From NCBI RefSeq assembly GCF_018860625.1, contig NZ_JAHKQB010000001.1, forward strand, positions 37,822 through 101,821: a stretch of 64,000 bases of DNA. The letters are read 5' to 3'. Shown one piece after another: positions 1 to 10,287 of this stretch (position 1 is its first letter; each line of letters opens with the position of its first letter). The notes beneath the pieces were generated by a model, which ran no database searches, had not been told where the DNA came from, and saw only the letters and a program-made list of their open reading frames with translations. The DNA is from Paracoccus sp. C2R09 (GTDB lineage Bacteria > Pseudomonadota > Alphaproteobacteria > Rhodobacterales > Rhodobacteraceae). The position numbers and the translations under genes are program-made.

Positions 1-609
1 GCCACGATGGTCAGCAAGATGAAGAAGGGCCGCGACCTCGTGCTCTATGTCTGGACGATCCCGCTTGGGATCTCGGACCTGGCGGCGGGGATCATCTGGC
101 TTGCCATCTTCGAGCAGTCGGGCTTTCTCAATTCCATGCTGGCAGGGGTGGGCGCGGTCGATGCGCCGGTGAATTTCCTGTCCTATCAGAACACCTTCAT
201 CGTGTTCCTGGCGATCATGCTGGCCGAGATCTGGCGCGCGACCGCGATCATGCTGGTCATCATCGTGGCGGGCATCGGCCTGATCCCCAAGGAATATTAC
301 GAGGCCGCCGAGGTCTTCGGCGCATCGCCCTGGAAACGCTTCGTCAAGATCACGCTGCCGCTTCTGCGCCCCTCGCTGCAGACCGCGCTGATCCTGCGCG
401 TGGTCCTGGCATTCGAGGTCTTCGCGGTGGTGGCGGCCCTTGGCGGCACGCTGTTCCCGGTCCTGATGGGCGAGATCTACTCCTATCAGTTCGACCTGCA
501 GAACGGCGGTAACGCGGCGGCGCTGGCGCTGATCGTGCTGGGCATCTCGCTGGCCTTCACCCTCATCATCCTGCGCGCCCTGCGTGTCCCGAAAGGAGCC
601 ACGATATGA
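1..609 (+). CDS. Sugar ABC transporter permease, MalF/UgpA-type (5' end outside window)
   Basis: Inner-membrane permease subunit of a carbohydrate ABC importer. The frame is open from base 1, so the start lies upstream; about 202 codons are visible. The EAA loop that docks the ATPase is clear (YYEAAEVFGASPWKRF, then ITLPLLRP), set between hydrophobic segments typical of the second half of MalF-like permeases. Its stop overlaps the next permease by 4 bases, and an ATPase follows, giving the usual permease-permease-ATPase order. The binding protein is presumably upstream of the window. Substrate is inferred from the two enzymes that end the operon, a GH63-like glycosidase and a glycerate kinase: probably a glycosylglycerate. 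Confidence 0.9.
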   Translation, partial: ATMVSKMKKGRDLVLYVWTIPLGISDLAAGIIWLAIFEQSGFLNSMLAGVGAVDAPVNFLSYQNTFIVFLAIMLAEIWRATAIMLVIIVAGIGLIPKEYYEAAEVFGASPWKRFVKITLPLLRPSLQTALILRVVLAFEVFAVVAALGGTLFPVLMGEIYSYQFDLQNGGNAAALALIVLGISLAFTLIILRALRVPKGATI

Positions 610-1427
610 CCGCCGTCACCGATACCCGCAAGGCCGGGCGCTGGCTCTATGTCGCGTCGGTCGGGCTGCTCTGCGCCTGGGTGATCATCCCGCTGTATTT
701 CCTGCTGATCAACACGCTGTCCTCGCCCGAGACGGTGAACAGCTTTCCCAAGCCGTTCATCCCGGAATTCGACCTCGGCTCGTTGCAGTTCTTTGCGGGC
801 TTCCAGGGGATGCTCGTCGCGCTCAAGAACTCGGTCGTGGTGGCGGTCTTGACGATGATCATCTCGATCAGCATCGGGGCACCGGCGGGATACGCGCTGT
901 CGCGCTTCGATTTTCGCGGCAAGGAGGTGTTCCGCCTGCTGATCCTGCTGACGCGCGCCTTCCCACTGCCGCTTCTGGCGCTGCCGCTGGCGGTGCTGTT
1001 CATCCGCACGGGGCTGGACGACACCGCCGTCGGGCTGGCGCTGGTCCATACGACGCTGGCCATTCCCTTCGCGGTGCTGATCACCTTCTCGCTGTTCTCG
1101 GGCATCCCGATCGAGCTGGAGGAAGCCGCCTGGACGCTTGGCTGCACGCGCTTCACCGCCTTCACCAAGGTCGTGCTGCCGCTGATCCTGCCGGGCATCG
1201 CGGCCTCGGCGATCTTCGCCTTCGTGATTTCCTGGAACGAGGTCTTCGCCGCCGCGGTGCTGACCATCGAGAACCGGACGTTGCCCGCCTTCCTGCTGCA
1301 GACGCTGGCGGAATCGCCGATGCACCTGAAATTCGCGGGTGGCTTCATCCTTGTCGTGCCGGCGCTGATCTTCATCTTCGCCGTGCGGAAATACCTGTTT
1401 GCCATGTGGGGCATCGCGAACCGCTGA
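606..1427 (+). CDS. Carbohydrate ABC transporter permease, MalG-type
   Basis: Second inner-membrane permease, 273 aa, the normal MalG size. There is an N-terminal membrane segment near residues 15-37, five further segments, and an EAA loop in the C-terminal third (LEEAAWTLGCTRFTAFTKVV, then LPLILPG). The start overlaps the previous stop as ATGA, so translation is likely coupled. It is the heterodimer partner of the upstream permease. A 31-base gap with an AAGGGAGG ribosome site separates it from the ATPase gene. Family assignment is secure; substrate is not readable from this protein alone. Confidence 0.92.
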   Translation: MTAVTDTRKAGRWLYVASVGLLCAWVIIPLYFLLINTLSSPETVNSFPKPFIPEFDLGSLQFFAGFQGMLVALKNSVVVAVLTMIISISIGAPAGYALSRFDFRGKEVFRLLILLTRAFPLPLLALPLAVLFIRTGLDDTAVGLALVHTTLAIPFAVLITFSLFSGIPIELEEAAWTLGCTRFTAFTKVVLPLILPGIAASAIFAFVISWNEVFAAAVLTIENRTLPAFLLQTLAESPMHLKFAGGFILVVPALIFIFAVRKYLFAMWGIANR

Positions 1428-1458
1428 TCCGCGGTGTCGCCTCAAGGGAGGAAAGACT

Positions 1459-2499
<1,041 letters not shown>

Positions 2500-2507
2500 G
2501 GCGCGAC

Positions 2508-3785
2508 ATGTCCGACACCCGGATCCAGGATGCCTATGCCATCCTGAAGGAAAACGACCGCGGCACCTATACGGTGCCCACCAAGGGCCTCTATCCGTTC
2601 CAGTGGAACTGGGACAGCGCGCTGTCCGCGCTCGGCTTCGGGCATTTCGACGAGGATCGCGCCTGGACCGAGATCGACACCCTGTTCGCCCATCAATGGG
2701 ATGACGGGATGGTCCCGCACATCATCTTCCATGTCGAGGATGACGGATATTTCCCCGGGCCCTCGGTCTGGCAGACGGGGCGCGATGTTCCGACCTCGGG
2801 GATCACGCAGCCGCCGGTGGCGGGCTTCGCGATCCGCAGGCTGTACGAACGGGCAGGGGACAAGGCGCAGGCCGCCGCCCGTGCCCGTCCGCTGCTGGCC
2901 AAGGTCGCGGCCTGGCACGACTGGTTCATGCGCTGCCGCGATCCGCAGGGCACGGGACTGGTCGCGATCACGCATCCATGGGAATCGGGCCGGGACAACT
3001 CGGTCGACTGGGACCGCGCGCTGGCCCGTGTGCCCACCGAAGGCGTCACCCCCTTCACCCGCCGCGACACGCAGCACGCCAATCCCGACCACCGTCCGAC
3101 GCAGGCGCAATACGAGGCCTATATCGCGCTGGTCGAAGGGTTCCGCGCGCTGGACTGGGACAATTCCCGGCTGCATGACGCGTCGCCCTTCAAGGTCGTC
3201 GATCCGGGCTTCAACGCGATCCTGATCCGGTCGGCATCCGATCTTGCCTGGCTGGCCGAGGAGTTGGGTGAACCCGAGATCGCCGCCCGCCAGCGCCAGA
3301 TCGCCAGGGCGGGCCTGGATGCCTTCGACAGCCTGTGGTCCGACGCGCATGGCCAGTATCTGTGCTTCGACCGCGTGTCTGGCAGTTCCGTGGACAGCCT
3401 GTCGGTCGGCGGTCTTCTGGCGGTCTTCGCACCCGTGCCGGATGCCCGCGCCCGCGCCATCGCGGCCCGCATCGCCGATCTGGGGGAACGCGCCCGCTAC
3501 ATGGTGCCCAGCCATGATCCCGATGCGCCCGAATACGATGGCAAGCGATACTGGCGCGGTCCGCTATGGCTGATCGTGAACTACATGATCGCGGACGGGC
3601 TGCGGGTCGCGGGTCAGGACGCGGTCGCCGACCGGATCGAACGCGACAGCCTGTCGCTGATCGACAGCGGCGGTTTCGCGGAATATTACGATCCCATCAC
3701 CGGCGAGGCCTGCGGCGGTGGCCGCTTCACCTGGACCGCCGCCATGATCATCGAGTTCCTGACGAGGCAGAGCGAGGACGCATGA
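2508..3785 (+). CDS. GH63-like glycoside hydrolase, probable glucosyl/mannosylglycerate hydrolase
   Basis: Cytoplasmic (alpha/alpha)6-barrel glycosidase of the MGH1/GH63 type, 425 aa, no signal peptide. Family marks: GLYPFQWNWDSALSALG near residue 27, HPWESGRDNS with D163, and GGFAEYYDPITG with E392; D163 and E392 correspond, as I recall, to the acid/base pair of GH63 mannosyl- and glucosyl-glycerate hydrolases. The ATG at 2508 has GAGG six bases upstream; an in-frame ATG at 2496 overlaps the ATPase stop and is possible. It sits between an ABC importer and a glycerate 2-kinase, which is what fits glycosylglycerate: import, hydrolysis to hexose plus glycerate, phosphorylation. Other GH63/GH37-like substrates cannot be excluded. 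Confidence 0.8.
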   Translation: MSDTRIQDAYAILKENDRGTYTVPTKGLYPFQWNWDSALSALGFGHFDEDRAWTEIDTLFAHQWDDGMVPHIIFHVEDDGYFPGPSVWQTGRDVPTSGITQPPVAGFAIRRLYERAGDKAQAAARARPLLAKVAAWHDWFMRCRDPQGTGLVAITHPWESGRDNSVDWDRALARVPTEGVTPFTRRDTQHANPDHRPTQAQYEAYIALVEGFRALDWDNSRLHDASPFKVVDPGFNAILIRSASDLAWLAEELGEPEIAARQRQIARAGLDAFDSLWSDAHGQYLCFDRVSGSSVDSLSVGGLLAVFAPVPDARARAIAARIADLGERARYMVPSHDPDAPEYDGKRYWRGPLWLIVNYMIADGLRVAGQDAVADRIERDSLSLIDSGGFAEYYDPITGEACGGGRFTWTAAMIIEFLTRQSEDA

Positions 3786-5032
3786 AGGCCCCACCGCGCG
3801 ATTTCCTGACCGGGCTGTTCCATCGCGCGGTCGAGGTGGCCGATCCGATGGCCGTGCTGGCCGATCATCTGCCCGAACGGCCTGCGGGACGGCTGGTGGT
3901 GATCGGTGCGGGCAAGGCCAGCGCCCGCATGGCCGAGGCGGTCGAGGCCCATTACGGCCCCTGCGAGGGGCTGGTGATCACCCGCTACGGCTATGCCCGC
4001 CCCTGCAAGGGGATCGAGATCGTCGAGGCCGCGCATCCCGTGCCGGACGCCGCAGGAGAGGTCGCGACCGCGCGGCTTCTGGAACTGGTCGCGGGGCTTG
4101 GTCCCGACGATCAGGTGATCGCGCTGATCTCGGGCGGGGGGTCCGCGCTGCTGGTCGCTCCGACCCAAGGCGTGACCCTGGACGACAAGATGGCTGTCAA
4201 CCGCGCGCTGCTGGCATCGGGGGCGCCCATCGGGCAGATGAACGTCGTCCGCAAGCATCTGAGCCGCGTGAAGGGCGGTCAGCTGGCCGCGGCCTGCGCA
4301 CCGGCGCGGCTTCTGAGCCTGCTGATATCGGATGTTCCGGGCGATGATCCGGGCCAGATCGCGTCCGGCCCCACCGTGGGCGACAGCAGCACGGCAGCCG
4401 ATGCGCGCGCGATCGTGCAACGCCACGGGCTGGACCTGCCGCAATCGGTGCGCGACGCGCTGGACCGCCCGACCGGCGTCGTGGCCCCGGACGATCCGCG
4501 CCTTGCCGATGCGCAGACCCGCATCGTCGCCGCGCCCTCGGCCTCGTTGCAGGCGGCGGCAGAAATCGCGCGCGAGGCGGGACTGGATGTGCGCATCCTG
4601 GGCGATGCGCTGGAGGGCGAGGCCCGCGACCTTGCGGCGGAACATGTCCGCATGGCGAAGTCGCTGCAGGGGGACGCCCCGATCCTGCTGCTGTCGGGCG
4701 GCGAATGCACCGTCACGCGTCGCGGCGACGGGGTGGGCGGTCCGAATGCCGAATACGTCCTTGCCGCGGCGCTGGAACTGGACGGTGCCGAGGGCATCCA
4801 CGTCCTGGCCTGCGACACCGACGGCGTGGACGGCGCGGCCGAGGTCGCGGGCGCATATGCCGGTCCCGACACGCCGCGCCTTGCGCGGGATGCCGCCCGC
4901 GACATGCGTGCCGCACTGGATGCGAACGATGCGCATGGGTTCTTCGGGGCGATCGGCGGGCAGGTCGTCACCGGCCCGACGCTGACCAATGTCAACGATT
5001 TCAGGGCGATCCTGATCCTGCCCCGCGCCTAA
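3782..5032 (+). CDS. Glycerate 2-kinase (MOFRL/DUF4147 family)
   Basis: Phosphorylates D-glycerate, normally to 2-phosphoglycerate, feeding lower glycolysis. 416 aa, the usual length. The N-terminal DUF4147 Rossmann-like domain shows VVIGAGKASARMAEA and ALISGGGSALL; the C-terminal MOFRL domain shows LLLSGGECTVT, GGPNAEYVL and ACDTDGVDG. Older annotation calls this family 'hydroxypyruvate reductase TtuD/GckA'. Its ATG overlaps the glycosidase stop (ATGA), so the two are translationally coupled. The stop overlaps by 4 bases the end of the convergent regulator gene. Position argues that it consumes glycerate released by the preceding hydrolase; it could also serve glyoxylate/glycerate flow from the neighbouring glc operon. 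Confidence 0.93.
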   Translation: MKAPPRDFLTGLFHRAVEVADPMAVLADHLPERPAGRLVVIGAGKASARMAEAVEAHYGPCEGLVITRYGYARPCKGIEIVEAAHPVPDAAGEVATARLLELVAGLGPDDQVIALISGGGSALLVAPTQGVTLDDKMAVNRALLASGAPIGQMNVVRKHLSRVKGGQLAAACAPARLLSLLISDVPGDDPGQIASGPTVGDSSTAADARAIVQRHGLDLPQSVRDALDRPTGVVAPDDPRLADAQTRIVAAPSASLQAAAEIAREAGLDVRILGDALEGEARDLAAEHVRMAKSLQGDAPILLLSGGECTVTRRGDGVGGPNAEYVLAAALELDGAEGIHVLACDTDGVDGAAEVAGAYAGPDTPRLARDAARDMRAALDANDAHGFFGAIGGQVVTGPTLTNVNDFRAILILPRA

Positions 5033-5802
5033 CCGCGCGACGCGCTGAGCCCGCCGCCCTTCAGCCGCCGCAGCGACAGATCCAGCTTGGCCTCGGCCTC
5101 GCGGATCTCGCGCAGGGCCTTGCGCAGATATTGCAGATGGTCATGCGCGGCATCGCGTGCCGCATCGGCATCGCCCGCCACGATGGCCGCGGCGATGGCC
5201 ATGTGCTGATCGCGCAGGATGTCGCGGACCTGCGGTATGGTGAACAACCGCTGGCGGTTCTGCAGCACGTCCGAGCGCAGGCTGCCCGACAGCGCCCGCA
5301 TGATCTGCAGCAGCACCAGGTTGTGGCTGGCCTCGTAGACGGCGACATGCAGGTCCGCATCCGCCTGCGCCTCGGCATCCGGTTCGTTCCGGGCATGGGC
5401 GGCCTCGATGGCCTCGATGCAGTCGCGCAGGCGCTGGCGGTCGATATCGGTGGCCCGGTTCGCGGCCATGGCGGCGGCCTCGCTTTCGACCACCTCGCGG
5501 AATTCCAGGTAATCGTCGGCGACCTCGGCGCGTGTCAGCATCTCCATCAGCGGATCGCGCAGTGCCCCGCCCAGCTGCGCGACCTCGACCCCGCGTGCGC
5601 GACGGGTCAGCAGCCCCCGATCCGTCAGCATCCGCAGCGCATCGCGCAGGGTGGGGCGCGACACGCCCAGCCGTTCGGCCAGATCGCGTTCGGGCGCAAG
5701 CTGTTCGCCCGGCGTCAGCGTCCCTTCCAGGATCAGCTGCTCGATATGCTGCGCGGTCTGCGCTGCCGCCTTCGGGGGGCGGCTGGGCGAGTGGTCGTCC
5801 AT
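5029..5802 (-). CDS. GntR-family regulator, FadR/FCD subfamily (GlcC/LldR-like)
   Basis: DNA-binding repressor or activator of 257 aa. N-terminal winged helix at about residues 15-80 (LAPERDLAERLGVSRPTLRD, then ALRMLTDRGLL) and a C-terminal all-helical FCD effector domain (about 95-235) with metal-ligand-type residues in ADLHVAVYEASHN and DQHMAIAAAI. It is divergent from the permease-glcDEF operon, the normal position of GlcC or LldR, so glycolate or lactate is the likely effector. The intergenic region holds a perfect inverted repeat suited to this family. The gene's 3' end overlaps the glycerate kinase by 4 bases. Confidence 0.9.
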   Translation of the reverse strand: MDDHSPSRPPKAAAQTAQHIEQLILEGTLTPGEQLAPERDLAERLGVSRPTLRDALRMLTDRGLLTRRARGVEVAQLGGALRDPLMEMLTRAEVADDYLEFREVVESEAAAMAANRATDIDRQRLRDCIEAIEAAHARNEPDAEAQADADLHVAVYEASHNLVLLQIMRALSGSLRSDVLQNRQRLFTIPQVRDILRDQHMAIAAAIVAGDADAARDAAHDHLQYLRKALREIREAEAKLDLSLRRLKGGGLSASRG

Positions 5803-5826
5803 GGGTCACCGGTCCGTTTCCGCCGG

Positions 5827-5842
5827 AAGGATAGCTTACCTT
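5827..5842. promoter_or_regulatory. Possible second operator near the regulator start (imperfect palindrome)
   Basis: AAGGATAGCTTACCTT is symmetric at 12 of 16 positions and shares the TTACC half-site with the better palindrome at 5884-5902. It ends 25 bases before the regulator's ATG (5802, minus strand), a good place for autoregulation. This is inference from symmetry only. Confidence 0.35.
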
Positions 5843-5883
5843 GTGTCACGCCCGCAACGTCATCACGGCAAGCTTGACTCGCA

Positions 5884-5902
5884 TGGTAAAGTAATCTTAC
5901 CA
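5884..5902. promoter_or_regulatory. Operator-like inverted repeat TGGTAA-N7-TTACCA
   Basis: Perfect 6-base arms with a 7-base spacer, centred at 5893, in the divergent gap between the FCD regulator and the permease gene. FadR-subfamily sites characteristically carry GGT...ACC half sites, so this is the best candidate for regulator binding. A TTGACT hexamer at 5874-5879 lies just upstream on the plus strand; with a 17-base spacer its -10 position would fall on the second arm, so bound protein would block the operon promoter. The -10 itself is poor. Confidence 0.6.
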
Positions 5903-5997
5903 AAGGGAACGTCCGGTCTGGGAGGTCCGGGCGTTCGGCATGCGGGCCGTCCGGGGGGTCGGTCCGCGCCATTCACGAGGGGGAGGGGGAGTTCCCG

Positions 5998-7692
5998 ATG
6001 TCCAATGGATTGCTGGCGCTGCTGGCGTTTCTGCCGATCATCACGGCGGGGGTGATGCTGATCGGGTTCCGCGTGCCCGCCAAATACGTGATGCCGCTGA
6101 CCTATGCGATCGCGGTGATCGTCGCGGTCGCGGCCTGGGGGGTCAGCGCGAACCGCATCGTCGCATCGACCTTGCAGGGCCTGCTGCAAAGCGCGGGCCT
6201 GCTGTGGATCATCTTCGGGGCGCTGCTGCTGCTGAACACGCTGAAGCATTCGGGCGGCATCGCGACGATCCGCGCGGGCTTTACCGCGATCAGCCCGGAT
6301 CGGCGCGTGCAGGTGATCCTGATCGCCTGGCTGTTCGGATCGTTCATCGAAGGGGCGTCGGGCTTCGGCACGCCCGCCGCGGTCGCCGCGCCGCTGATGG
6401 TGGCGGTGGGCTTTCCGGCCATGGCGGCGGTGGTCTTCGGGATGATGATCCAGTCGACGCCGGTCTCCTTCGGCGCGGTCGGCACGCCGCTGATCGTAGG
6501 CGTTCAGACGGGTTTGGACCAGGCGACCATCACGGGCGATCTGACCGCCGCGGGGTCGGACTGGGCGTCCTTCTTCCACGTCATCACGTCCGAGGTGGCG
6601 ATCCTGCACGCGATCTGCGGCACGCTGCTGCCGCTGTTCCTGGTCATGGTCATGACCCGCTTCTTCGGCCGCGACCGGTCCTGGTCCGAGGGGCTGTCCA
6701 TCGCGCCCTTCGCCATCATGGCGGCCTTCGCGATGACCGTGCCATACGTGTTGGCGGCAGTGTTCCTGGGGGCCGAATTCCCGTCCCTGATCGGCGGCCT
6801 GGTGGGGCTTGCGATCATGACGACGGCGGCCAGGCGCGGGTTCCTGGTGCCGAACGTGCCCTGGGACTTTCCGCCGGTGTCGGAATGGTCGCGCGAATGG
6901 TTCGGCGCGGTCGAGGTCAAGCTCGACAGCCTTGCGCGGCGGCAGATCCCGCTGGCGCTCGCCTGGGCACCCTATGTGATCCTGGCGGTGGTGCTGGTCC
7001 TCAGCCGGACGGTTGCGCCCTTCGGCGACCTGCTGAAATCGGCCAACATCGTCTTTCGCGGCATGATGGGCGAGGAAGGCATCAACGGCGATTTCTCGGC
7101 GCTCTATTCGCCGGGCGGGATCCTGGTGATGGTCTGCCTGCTGACGGTCGCGATGCACCGCATGTCGTTCCGCGGCTTCCGCGAGGCGGTGGGCGAAAGC
7201 ACCGGCACGCTTCTGGGCGCGGGCTTCGTGCTGATCTTCACCGTGCCGATGGTGCGGGTGATGATCAATTCGGGCGTGAACGCGAACGACCTGCAAAGCA
7301 TGCCGGTCGTGGTGGCGGAATGGGTCTCGGCACAGGTGGGGGCGGTCTATCCGTTCTTCGCGCCGGCGGTTGGCGGCCTCGGCGCGTTCCTTGCCGGGTC
7401 GAACACGGTCAGCAACCTGATGCTCAGCCAGTTCCAGTTCTCGGTCGCCGAGGGGCTGGGGATCAGCTCGGCGCTGATGGTCGCGGGCCAGTCGGTGGGC
7501 GCTGCCGCGGGCAACATGATCGCCATCCACAACGTCGTCGCCGCATCCGCCACCGTGGGCCTTCTGGGCCGCGAGGGCGCGACGCTGCGCATCACCATCC
7601 TGCCGACGATCTACTACCTGTCGCTGACGGGGCTGATGCTGTGCATCGGCTTCTACGTGCTGGGTATCGGCGATCCGCTGATGGGCGGCTAG
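5998..7692 (+). CDS. L-lactate permease family transporter (LctP/GlcA), probable glycolate/lactate uptake
   Basis: Inner-membrane proton symporter for 2-hydroxy-monocarboxylates, 564 aa with about 13-14 hydrophobic segments. Family-specific stretches are [18 protein letters not shown] near residue 118 and [20 protein letters not shown] near 154, and the end [19 protein letters not shown]. The ATG at 5998 has a purine-rich GGGGGAGGGGGAG site upstream. It heads the glc operon, 57 bases before glcD, so glycolate is the likeliest physiological substrate (as for GlcA of E. coli), with L-lactate also probable from the family. Confidence 0.92.
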   Translation: MSNGLLALLAFLPIITAGVMLIGFRVPAKYVMPLTYAIAVIVAVAAWGVSANRIVASTLQGLLQSAGLLWIIFGALLLLNTLKHSGGIATIRAGFTAISPDRRVQVILIAWLFGSFIEGASGFGTPAAVAAPLMVAVGFPAMAAVVFGMMIQSTPVSFGAVGTPLIVGVQTGLDQATITGDLTAAGSDWASFFHVITSEVAILHAICGTLLPLFLVMVMTRFFGRDRSWSEGLSIAPFAIMAAFAMTVPYVLAAVFLGAEFPSLIGGLVGLAIMTTAARRGFLVPNVPWDFPPVSEWSREWFGAVEVKLDSLARRQIPLALAWAPYVILAVVLVLSRTVAPFGDLLKSANIVFRGMMGEEGINGDFSALYSPGGILVMVCLLTVAMHRMSFRGFREAVGESTGTLLGAGFVLIFTVPMVRVMINSGVNANDLQSMPVVVAEWVSAQVGAVYPFFAPAVGGLGAFLAGSNTVSNLMLSQFQFSVAEGLGISSALMVAGQSVGAAAGNMIAIHNVVAASATVGLLGREGATLRITILPTIYYLSLTGLMLCIGFYVLGIGDPLMGG

Positions 7693-7699
7693 GATAACG

Positions 7700-7725
7700 G
7701 GGCGGGGCGCCGCGGTGCCCCGCCC
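7700..7725 (+). other. GC-rich hairpin between permease and glcD
   Basis: GGGCGGGGC at 7700-7708 pairs perfectly with GCCCCGCCC at 7717-7725, with an 8-base loop, in the only sizeable gap of the operon. No T-run follows, so it is more likely an mRNA-stabilising or processing hairpin, or a partial terminator that sets the permease/enzyme ratio, than a full terminator. Confidence 0.45.
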
Positions 7726-7749
7726 GCAACCAAGCAAGGGAGAGGTCGG

Positions 7750-9207
7750 ATGTCCTCGATTTCGATGCCCCGGCCGGATGCGGCGATCATCGCGAAGAAG
7801 GACCGCATCGTCGCGGACCTGACCCGTGCGCTGCCCGCCGATACCGTCATCTCGGACCCCGAGGAGACGCTGGCCTATGAATGCGACGCGCTGACGGCCT
7901 ATCGCTGTCCGCCGCTGGCCGTGGTCCTGCCACGCACGACCGAGGAACTGGCCACTGCCATGCGCATCTGCCACGATCACCGCGTGCCGGTCATCCCGCG
8001 GGGCGCGGGCACATCGCTGGCAGGTGGCGCGCTGCCCACCGCCGACAGCGTCGTCATCGGTACGATGCGCCTGAACGACGTGCTGGAGATCGACACCGCC
8101 AACCGCTTCATCCGCGTGCAGACGGGTGTCACCAACCTGTCCGTCAGCGCCGAGCTGGAGCCTGCGGGCTTCTTCTATGCCCCCGATCCCTCGTCCCAGC
8201 TGGCCTGCACCATCGCGGGCAATATCGGGATGAATTCGGGCGGGGCGCATTGCCTGAAATACGGCGTCACCACGAACAACCTGATGGGGGTGCGCATGGT
8301 CCTGGCCGATGGCCGCATCGTCGAACTGGGCGGCCCGCAGCCGGGGGGGCCGGGGCTGGACATGCTGGGCCTGATCTGCGGATCGGAAGGCCAGCTGGCC
8401 ATCGTGACCGAGGCGACCCTGCGCATCCTGCCGCGCCCCCAAGGCGCGCGCCCCATGCTGATCGGCTTTGCCAGCCCGGAAATCGCGGGCGAATGCGTGG
8501 CCCGCATCATCCGTTCGGGCGTGCTGCCTGTCGCCATCGAATACATGGACGAGGTCTGCCTGCGCGCGGTCGAGGATTTCGCCAAGGCGGGCTATCCGCA
8601 ATGCCCCGCCGTGCTGATCGTCGAGGTCGAGGGTTCCGAGGACGAGATCGCCGACCAGATCGCCCGCATCCGCGCCATCGCGGATCAGCTGGACCCGGTC
8701 GAGTTCCGCACCAGCCGCAATGCCGACGAATCCGCCGCCATCTGGAAGGGCCGCAAGTCGGCCTTCGGCGCGATGGGGCGGCTGGGCGATTACCTGTGTC
8801 TGGACGGAACGGTGCCGGTGTCGCAGTTGCCGCACACACTCAAGCGCATCGGAGAATTGTCGGTCGAACACGGATTGGAGGTTGCGAACGTCTTTCACGC
8901 GGGCGACGGGAACATGCACCCGCTGATCCTGTTCGACGCCAACACGCCGGGCGACCTGGAACGGGCCGAGGCCTTCGGCCGCGACATCCTTGCGCTGTGT
9001 GTCGAGGTGGGTGGCTGCCTGACCGGCGAACATGGCGTGGGCATCGAGAAGCGGGATCTGATGTCCCGCCAATACGATCCGCAGGACATGGCCATCCAGA
9101 TGGAGATCAAGGACGCCTTCGACCCCGGCTGGCTGCTGAACCCGGCCAAGGTCTTTCCGCTGGAGGTTAGCCAGCCTCATCGCGACCGCGCGGCGGCCCG
9201 CGCATGA
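7750..9207 (+). CDS. glcD: Glycolate oxidase subunit GlcD (FAD-binding)
   Basis: Catalytic flavin subunit of glycolate dehydrogenase, oxidising glycolate to glyoxylate. 485 aa, normal length. FAD-PCMH domain near residues 45-220, with VIPRGAGTSLAGGALPT and CTIAGNIGMNSGGAHCLKYG; C-terminal FAD-oxidase domain with HAGDGNMHPLI and GEHGVGIEKRDLM. AAGGGAGAG precedes the ATG. The stop overlaps the start of glcE (ATGA). GlcD alone would also fit D-lactate dehydrogenases, but the GlcE and GlcF partners fix the assignment. Confidence 0.95.
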   Translation: MSSISMPRPDAAIIAKKDRIVADLTRALPADTVISDPEETLAYECDALTAYRCPPLAVVLPRTTEELATAMRICHDHRVPVIPRGAGTSLAGGALPTADSVVIGTMRLNDVLEIDTANRFIRVQTGVTNLSVSAELEPAGFFYAPDPSSQLACTIAGNIGMNSGGAHCLKYGVTTNNLMGVRMVLADGRIVELGGPQPGGPGLDMLGLICGSEGQLAIVTEATLRILPRPQGARPMLIGFASPEIAGECVARIIRSGVLPVAIEYMDEVCLRAVEDFAKAGYPQCPAVLIVEVEGSEDEIADQIARIRAIADQLDPVEFRTSRNADESAAIWKGRKSAFGAMGRLGDYLCLDGTVPVSQLPHTLKRIGELSVEHGLEVANVFHAGDGNMHPLILFDANTPGDLERAEAFGRDILALCVEVGGCLTGEHGVGIEKRDLMSRQYDPQDMAIQMEIKDAFDPGWLLNPAKVFPLEVSQPHRDRAAARA

Positions 9208-10286
9208 CGCCCGTGCTGACCCCCGCATCCGAGGCCGAGCTGTCCGAGATCCTGACCGGCCGCACCACCCCCCTGCGCATCAACGGGGGCGGCACCCGCC
9301 TGCGCCCCGACGGGCCGGGCGACGCGCTGACCACATCGGCCATCAGCGGCGTCGTGACCTATGAACCGGGCGAGCTGACCCTGATCGCCCGCGCGGGCAC
9401 CCCGGTCCAGCAGATCGAGACCATGCTGGCCGCCGAAGGACAGGCCCTCTCGTTCGAGCCGATGGACCATCGCCGCCTGACGGGCCTGTCGGGCGATCCC
9501 ACCATTGGCGGCATCGTCGCGGCCAACGTGTCCGGTCCGCGCCGCATCCTTGCGGGGGCCTGCCGCGATCACCTGCTGGGGGTGCGCTTCGTGGACGGGC
9601 AGGGGCGCATCCTCAAGAATGGCGGGCGGGTGATGAAGAACGTCACCGGCATGGATCTGGGCAAGCTGCTGGCCGGGTCGCACGGCACCCTGGGCATCCT
9701 GACCGAGGTCGCGCTGAAGGTCCTGCCCATGGCCGAAAGCAGCCGCACGCTGGTCATCGGGGGCATCGACGCCACCCGCGCCGTGCAGGATTTCGCCACC
9801 GCGCTGTCCACCCCGTTCGAGGTGTCGGGCGCGGCCTTCCATGACGGCACTGCATGGCTGCGGATCGAGGGGCTGACCGCGCAGGTCGCCTATCGCACCG
9901 ACCGGCTGACCGCGCTGCTGGGCCGCGACCGCGTCGAGATCATCGAGGATGAGGACAGCCGCAGCCTGTGGCGCGACCTGCGCGACGTGGCACATTTGAC
10001 GGGCGACGATCCGGTCTGGCGCATCCTGTGCAAACCCTCGGAGGGGCCGGCCATCGCGGACCGGCTGGGCGGGCAGTGCGCGCTCGACTGGGGCGGGGCG
10101 GCGGTCTGGTATTCGGGGCCGAAGGATGCCGCGACGGTGCGCGCGGCAGGCGGACATGCCATGCTGGTCCGCGGGCAGGGCGCGGTCTTCCCGCCCGAGG
10201 CGCCCGTGGTGGCCGAACTGTCGCAAAGGCTGCGGCGCACCTTCGATCCGGCCAACATCCTCAATCCCGGCCTGATGGGGGACTGA
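9204..10286 (+). CDS. glcE: Glycolate oxidase subunit GlcE (FAD-binding)
   Basis: Second flavoprotein subunit of glycolate dehydrogenase, 360 aa. It has a short FAD-PCMH domain (INGGGTRLRPDGPGDALT near residue 29, FEPMDHRRLTG, TIGGIVAANVSGPRR) and ends with the family's RRTFDPANILNPG. It lacks the long C-terminal oxidase domain of GlcD, as expected. Start overlaps glcD, stop lies one base before the glcF ATG, so the three subunits are co-translated. Confidence 0.95.
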   Translation: MTPVLTPASEAELSEILTGRTTPLRINGGGTRLRPDGPGDALTTSAISGVVTYEPGELTLIARAGTPVQQIETMLAAEGQALSFEPMDHRRLTGLSGDPTIGGIVAANVSGPRRILAGACRDHLLGVRFVDGQGRILKNGGRVMKNVTGMDLGKLLAGSHGTLGILTEVALKVLPMAESSRTLVIGGIDATRAVQDFATALSTPFEVSGAAFHDGTAWLRIEGLTAQVAYRTDRLTALLGRDRVEIIEDEDSRSLWRDLRDVAHLTGDDPVWRILCKPSEGPAIADRLGGQCALDWGGAAVWYSGPKDAATVRAAGGHAMLVRGQGAVFPPEAPVVAELSQRLRRTFDPANILNPGLMGD

Positions 10287-10287
10287 C

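Noticed and set aside
5863..9228. Minus-strand 1,121-codon open frame across the permease and glcD
   Set aside because: Shadow of two well-supported genes; arginine/histidine-rich nonsense composition.
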